Of a DNA stretch of 64,000 bases, positions 60,655 to 64,000 are shown in pieces. The notes below the pieces were generated by a model. The model made no database searches. It had not been told where the DNA came from and was given only the letters and a program-made list of their open reading frames with translations. The position numbers and the translations under genes were made by a program. Numbering within the stretch: the first letter of the stretch is position 1; every line of letters starts with the position of its first letter. Source of the stretch: Urmitella timonensis. GTDB taxonomy: Bacteria > Actinomycetota > Actinomycetes > Actinomycetales > Actinomycetaceae. The DNA is taken from assembly GCA_900120415.1 (NCBI GenBank), contig FQLW01000004.1:43176-107175 (forward strand), given 5' to 3'.

Positions 60655-61824
60655 ATGGCGAGAAGTATCAACCCGTTCAAAGCGACTCTAGGAGCAACCC
60701 CGCCTTTGCTGGTAGGCAGGGAAGATTCGATAGAAAATTTTGCTGTCGCCCTAGAGGAAGGTCCTGGCACTCACGAGAGAATATCCCTCGTGGTGGGGTC
60801 GAGGGGGATTGGGAAAACAGTTCTTCTCAATGAGTTTGAAAAAGAAGCTAGGAATAGGGGTTGGCTGGTGCTTTCTGAAACCGCCACCTCGGGATTTGTG
60901 GAAAGGCTTCGCGCCAGTCTTATTAGAGAACTTTCCCAGGAGAAAACTTCTCTAGAGTCGATAAACCTTACAATTTTGGGGATTGGTGGAGGGGTAAATT
61001 GGCGAAAGCATGCGCCAAGGGAAAACATTTACACCCTCAGAAATGCGTTAGAGGATTACCTGACTTATAAGGGCGAACTTGACCGAAAAGCTAAGCAAGA
61101 GCCTACCGGGGTGCTTATCACTTTAGATGAGATGCATCACCGCAGAGGTGATGAGGTTATAGAGTTCGGAGCAACGATTCAACACCTCGTTCGAGAGGGC
61201 AGGGAGATAGCGGTGGTGATGGCGGGGATTCCGTCTTCTATTAAGCCGCTACTTTCGGCAACTATCTCTGGTCAAGGTTCCAATCCGGTTACGTTTTTAA
61301 GGAGGGCAGAAAGGATCAATCTCGCAGCTGTTAAGGACGAGGACGTGAAGCAGGCCTTGGAAGAACCGCTGGTAGGCTCGGGTGTTTCATGGGATAAAAA
61401 AGCGCTTGCTGAGGCGGTTGCGGCTTGTCATGGGTATCCTTTTATGATTCAGCTGGTGGGACAGTGGGCGTTTCGCCTAAGAGAAGAAAATGTCATAACG
61501 GAGAGCGCCGCTAAGGCTGGCATTGAAAAAGCTCAAGCAAAATTAGGGCATTTGGTTCATGAGCCTGCTTTGGATGACTTGTCTGACATGGACAAATCGT
61601 TTTTGGTGTACATGGCGCAAGATGATGGTCCTTCTTCGATTTCGGATATTAAAAATAGATTGGGTCGAAGCGGTTCTTATGTAAGCAACTATCGTCGAAG
61701 GTTGATAGATGCGGAAATGATTGTTGAAGCTGGGCGTGCTCGAGTAGATTTTGCTCTCCCGTATTTGCGAGATTTTTTAAGGGAGCACGCGACCGCGTTA
61801 GTTGTAGATTCTGACGCAACTTAG
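60655..61824 (+). CDS. AAA ATPase with C-terminal winged helix
   Basis: A 389-residue P-loop ATPase of the AAA_16/archaeal-ATPase type. LLVGRED (18-24) opens the domain, the Walker A motif is GSRGIGKT at 48-55 and the Walker B strand is VLITLDEMHH from 153. A glutamine/arginine-rich sensor region follows. Residues about 304-375 form a winged helix (SSISDIKNRLGRSGSYVSNYRRRLIDAEMIVEAG). Such proteins are often in accessory DNA and their role is unknown; a signalling or defence function is possible. No partner gene follows. Flanked by arrays C and D. Confidence 0.85.
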   Translation: MARSINPFKATLGATPPLLVGREDSIENFAVALEEGPGTHERISLVVGSRGIGKTVLLNEFEKEARNRGWLVLSETATSGFVERLRASLIRELSQEKTSLESINLTILGIGGGVNWRKHAPRENIYTLRNALEDYLTYKGELDRKAKQEPTGVLITLDEMHHRRGDEVIEFGATIQHLVREGREIAVVMAGIPSSIKPLLSATISGQGSNPVTFLRRAERINLAAVKDEDVKQALEEPLVGSGVSWDKKALAEAVAACHGYPFMIQLVGQWAFRLREENVITESAAKAGIEKAQAKLGHLVHEPALDDLSDMDKSFLVYMAQDDGPSSISDIKNRLGRSGSYVSNYRRRLIDAEMIVEAGRARVDFALPYLRDFLREHATALVVDSDAT

Positions 61825-62003
61825 GCAATGTGAATTGTCCGGGTTTTCTTTTAGTTCACTTGCTTAGATAGGAACCCTAGGACGCTTAGCGGAGCTCAGC
61901 AAAAAAGCCAAGTAAACAGGCTAAACGCAAAGCCTGGGGTGATGTTGTACCTAAGGCTTAACAGAAAAAGCGGGCGAGGGTGCAGCCTAGAGGGCGCGGG
62001 AAT
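61825..62003. other. gap between the ATPase gene and array D
   Basis: No gene visible. An imperfect hairpin with AAGCCT and AAGGCTT arms (61930-61960) may be the ATPase terminator. Confidence 0.4.
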
Positions 62004-62821
62004 GATTAAAACTGCTGGTGGGGTTTGGCGGAATCACCCTCCGGGGACAGAGTGACCCTCCTGGTGCAAAATCGCCCTCCAATAACCGAATCACCCTCCG
62101 GGTTTGGTGGGGACGGCTGGTTTTTGGTGGTTTTGCCCGGATTGGGAGGGTGGAACGGTCGGGAATGGTTGGTTGGGTTGGGGATTTGGAGGGTGGAACT
62201 GTTCTGGGAGGGTGGTGTTGGCGTGTATTTTTGCTGGTTGTGTTTGTCTGCCTGACGTTTTCACCCTCCCGGTGTGGAATCGCCCTCCGGGTTTGGTGGG
62301 GACGGCTGGATTTTGCGGGTTTTGGCGGGATTGGGAGGGTGTTTTTGTCTGGGGAGGGCGGAAATGTCGGGAATGGTCGGCTGGGTTGGGGATTTGGAAG
62401 GCGGAACTGTTCTGGGAGGGTGTTTTTGTGTTGGGAGGGTGGAATGGTTGGGTGGTTGATTAAAACTGCTGGTGGGGTTTGGTAGAAGTGCCCTCCGGGG
62501 ACAGAGTGACCCTCCTGGTGCAAAATCGCCCTCCAGCAACCGAATCACCCTCCAATAACCGAAACACCCTCCCGATTGACTGAGAGAGCCTGATTTTCGT
62601 CGGTTTTGCCCGGATTGGGAGGGTGGTTTTGTCTGTGGAGGGCGGAACGGTTGCTTGTGTCCTGAATCGGCTGGGTTGGGGATTTGGAGGGTGGAACGGT
62701 TCAGGGAGGGTGGAATGGTTGGGAATTGGGAGGGTGGAAATGTTGCTAAGGCGGTGGTGGCTGGCTGGATGTGTGCCTGGAAGTTTTGGGTGTGGGGGGG
62801 CGGTTTTTGTCTCGCGCCCCG

Positions 62822-62857
62822 AAATCCGTAAAAATGCTTTGTCATTTTTACGGATTT
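62822..62857. other. perfect 15-bp hairpin inside array D
   Basis: AAATCCGTAAAAATG and its exact complement flank a 6-base loop. The surrounding 160 bases lack the 19-bp unit, so it looks like an insertion or a functional island inside the array. Confidence 0.75.
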
Positions 62858-63079
62858 AACGCCCGAGCCTACCCCTCGGCATAAAACCACTCCCCGCACT
62901 TCCTGCCGTTTCCGACATCTACTGTTGTCTGTATCTCGGTTCGGGGCTGGCTGGGTTGGGGATTGGGAGGGTGGAACTGTCTGGGGAGGGTGGAATGGTT
63001 GGGTGGTTGATTAAAACTGCTGGTGGGGTTTGGCAGAATCACCCTCCGGGGACAGAATCGCCCTCCGGGGATGGTATCA

Positions 63080-63140
63080 CCCTCCCGGTTTATATAAATC
63101 TGGCGGTATTTGGGCTTGATAGGTGAATCGGGAGGGTGTT
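63080..63140 (+). repeat. 61-bp block, copy 1 of 2
   Basis: From CCCTCCCGGTTTATATAAAT to GGGAGGGTGTT; identical to 63571-63631. Identity over 61 bases points to a recent copy event. Confidence 0.88.
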
Positions 63141-63404
63141 ATTGTCGCTGTTTTTCCCGGTCGTGCTTTTGGGGCTGACGTTATCACCCTCCGGGGACGG
63201 AATGACCGTCCTGGTTTTAGTAAATGCACCGTTATTTGGGCATATATGTCGAATTGGGAGGGTGGTTTTGTCTGGGGAGGGTGAAATGGTTGAGGGATTT
63301 AATAAAACTGCTGGTGGGGTGTTGCGGAATCACCCTCCGGGGACAGGATGACCCTCCTGGTGCAAAATCGCCCTCCAGCAACCGAATCACCCTCCGGATT
63401 GACC

Positions 63405-63474
63405 GGGAGAGCCTGATTTTCGGCGGTTTTGCCCGGATTGGGAGAGCCTGATTTTCGGCGGTTTTGCCCGGATT
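63405..63474 (+). repeat. 35-bp perfect tandem duplication
   Basis: A block starting GGGAGAGCCTGATTTTCGG and ending CCCGGATT occurs twice without any difference, at 63405-63439 and 63440-63474. Single copies of the same module occur at about 57960, 60400 and 62580. Confidence 0.9.
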
Positions 63475-63570
63475 GGGAGGGCGGTTTTGTTTCGGGAGGG
63501 TGTTATTGTTGCGCGTTTTTCCTGGCCACGTTTATCGACCTGACGTTATCACCCTCCTGGTGCGGAATCG

Positions 63571-63631
63571 CCCTCCCGGTTTATATAAATCTGGCGGTAT
63601 TTGGGCTTGATAGGTGAATCGGGAGGGTGTT
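63571..63631 (+). repeat. 61-bp block, copy 2 of 2
   Basis: Identical to 63080-63140, 491 bases away. Confidence 0.88.
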
Positions 63632-63816
63632 TTTGAATCGGGAGGGTGGAATCGTCGGGAATTATCTGCTGGGTTTGGGATTTGGAGAGGGGAACTGTTC
63701 TGGGAGGGTGGTTTTGTCTGGGGAGGGCGGAACGGTATTGGGAGGGACTGAATCGAGAGGGACTATTAGACGTGCCCTCTGGGAGCCCCGCCCACTAACG
63801 TCCAACATTATGGCGC

Positions 63817-63822
63817 TATAAT
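63817..63822 (+). promoter_or_regulatory. possible -10 box after array D
   Basis: TATAAT within GGCGCTATAATAATATT, just right of the array. No clear -35 at 17 bases. It may drive a gene beyond the window. Confidence 0.4.
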
Positions 63823-63893
63823 AATATTCGTGGGACTTAGGTCGCTGTTTTGTTCGCTATTTATCGCTTTTATCTGTGGGTTTGTTATTTCGC

Positions 63894-63903
63894 GGGGGGG
63901 GGG
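63894..63903 (+). repeat. poly-G tract, 10 residues
   Basis: An uninterrupted run of 10 G in otherwise non-repetitive sequence, about 75 bases downstream of the possible -10 box at 63817. Similar to the 12-G tract before the tetR gene. Confidence 0.85.
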
Positions 63904-64000
63904 TGGCTTATTCGCCTTTAGGGCGCAGGTCACTTTCTAGACCTCGCTTGACAGTCGTTCCTTAGAGCGAAATAATGATAAAAGGGTTGTCGGTTAATGA

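Larger units (their letters stand above)
62004..63785. repeat. repeat array D: 19-bp CCCTCC/GGAGGG units
   Basis: The largest array, with about 45 hexamers in 1.8 kb. Conserved cores lie at about 62206-62270, 63131-63192 and 63495-63557. A 25-base module beginning GATTAAAACTGCTGG starts at 62004, 62458 and 63009. A 61-bp block is identical at 63080-63140 and 63571-63631. A 35-bp block is duplicated head to tail at 63405-63474. Between 62770 and 62935 the array is interrupted by unrelated sequence with a perfect hairpin. Long frames on both strands shift phase between units, so I do not call genes here. Confidence 0.88.

Noticed and set aside
57375..63785. CRISPR array
   Set aside because: There are no unique spacers of equal length between identical repeats, orientation flips within arrays, and no cas genes are present.
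63894..63903. Assembly artefact as the explanation of the poly-G tracts
   Set aside because: Cannot be excluded from sequence alone, but two separate tracts in non-repetitive context argue for real features; left as a finding to be checked in reads.

Overview
This 64 kb window looks like chromosomal DNA of a mid-GC Gram-positive actinobacterium, most likely an Actinomycetaceae-type species (Varibaculum or Actinomyces-like). That placement is inferred from gene content: the ATP synthase operon followed by a DUF2550 gene and NucS, the dnaK-grpE-dnaJ-hspR operon with HAIR operators, a DUF3027 gene beside a cold-shock gene, a DUF4921 protein, an IDH of the monomer-chain type of about 400 aa, and a tandem-domain phosphofructokinase. 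I saw no tRNA, rRNA or CRISPR array.

Layout. 0-6.5 kb: the ATP synthase operon from a truncated atpB to an unusually short atpC, then DUF2550, nucS (mismatch endonuclease) and nagA. 9-13 kb: a small Cys/His protein, a hydrolase, an ACT-domain protein, an orphan D12-type adenine methylase and DUF4921. 13.3-15.9 kb: a leftward envelope-stress cluster (Asp23, DUF2273, Asp23-like, DUF6286-like, AmaP-like) ending in CsbD. 16-20.5 kb: a membrane protein, a GGCT-like protein, Hsp20, a hydrolase and icd. 20.7-25.6 kb: a glycolytic run (LacI-like sensor without HTH, double PFK, pgi). 26-27.6 kb: aldo/keto reductase and GNAT. 28-36 kb: heat-shock block (dnaK, grpE, dnaJ, hspR, a membrane protein, clpB), with HAIR-type HspR sites before dnaK and clpB, and a CIRCE-like plus HAIR-like pair before hsp20. 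36.4-47.6 kb: a long TetR regulator, serine hydrolase, xth, pyrE, SDR, SpoU methylase, fba, carA and carB. 47.7-57.1 kb: a TPM-domain secreted protein, Csp, DUF3027, NCS2 permease, a broken RHH antitoxin, serC, a DtxR-type regulator and an NlpC/P60 peptidase.

The accessory part is 57.3-64 kb, with an outlier at 42.3-42.9 kb. Four non-coding arrays there are built from a 19-bp unit starting CCCTCC (or GGAGGG in the other direction), with roughly a hundred hexamers by eye. Orientation flips at conserved cores of about 60 bp that form imperfect inverted repeats. Longer modules recur nearly identically inside the arrays, which indicates recent duplication. Three arrays bracket two isolated genes: a protein with an AbiEi-like HTH and a DUF559/Vsr-like nuclease domain, and an AAA ATPase with a C-terminal winged helix whose promoter carries a 9-bp tandem repeat and probably gives a leaderless mRNA. 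This arrangement is the best candidate in the window for an undescribed system; its function is unknown.

Other points of interest are two long poly-G tracts in intergenic DNA, a perfect palindrome in the clpB leader, an intrinsic-terminator-like hairpin in the carAB leader, and a 15-bp-stem hairpin inside array D.
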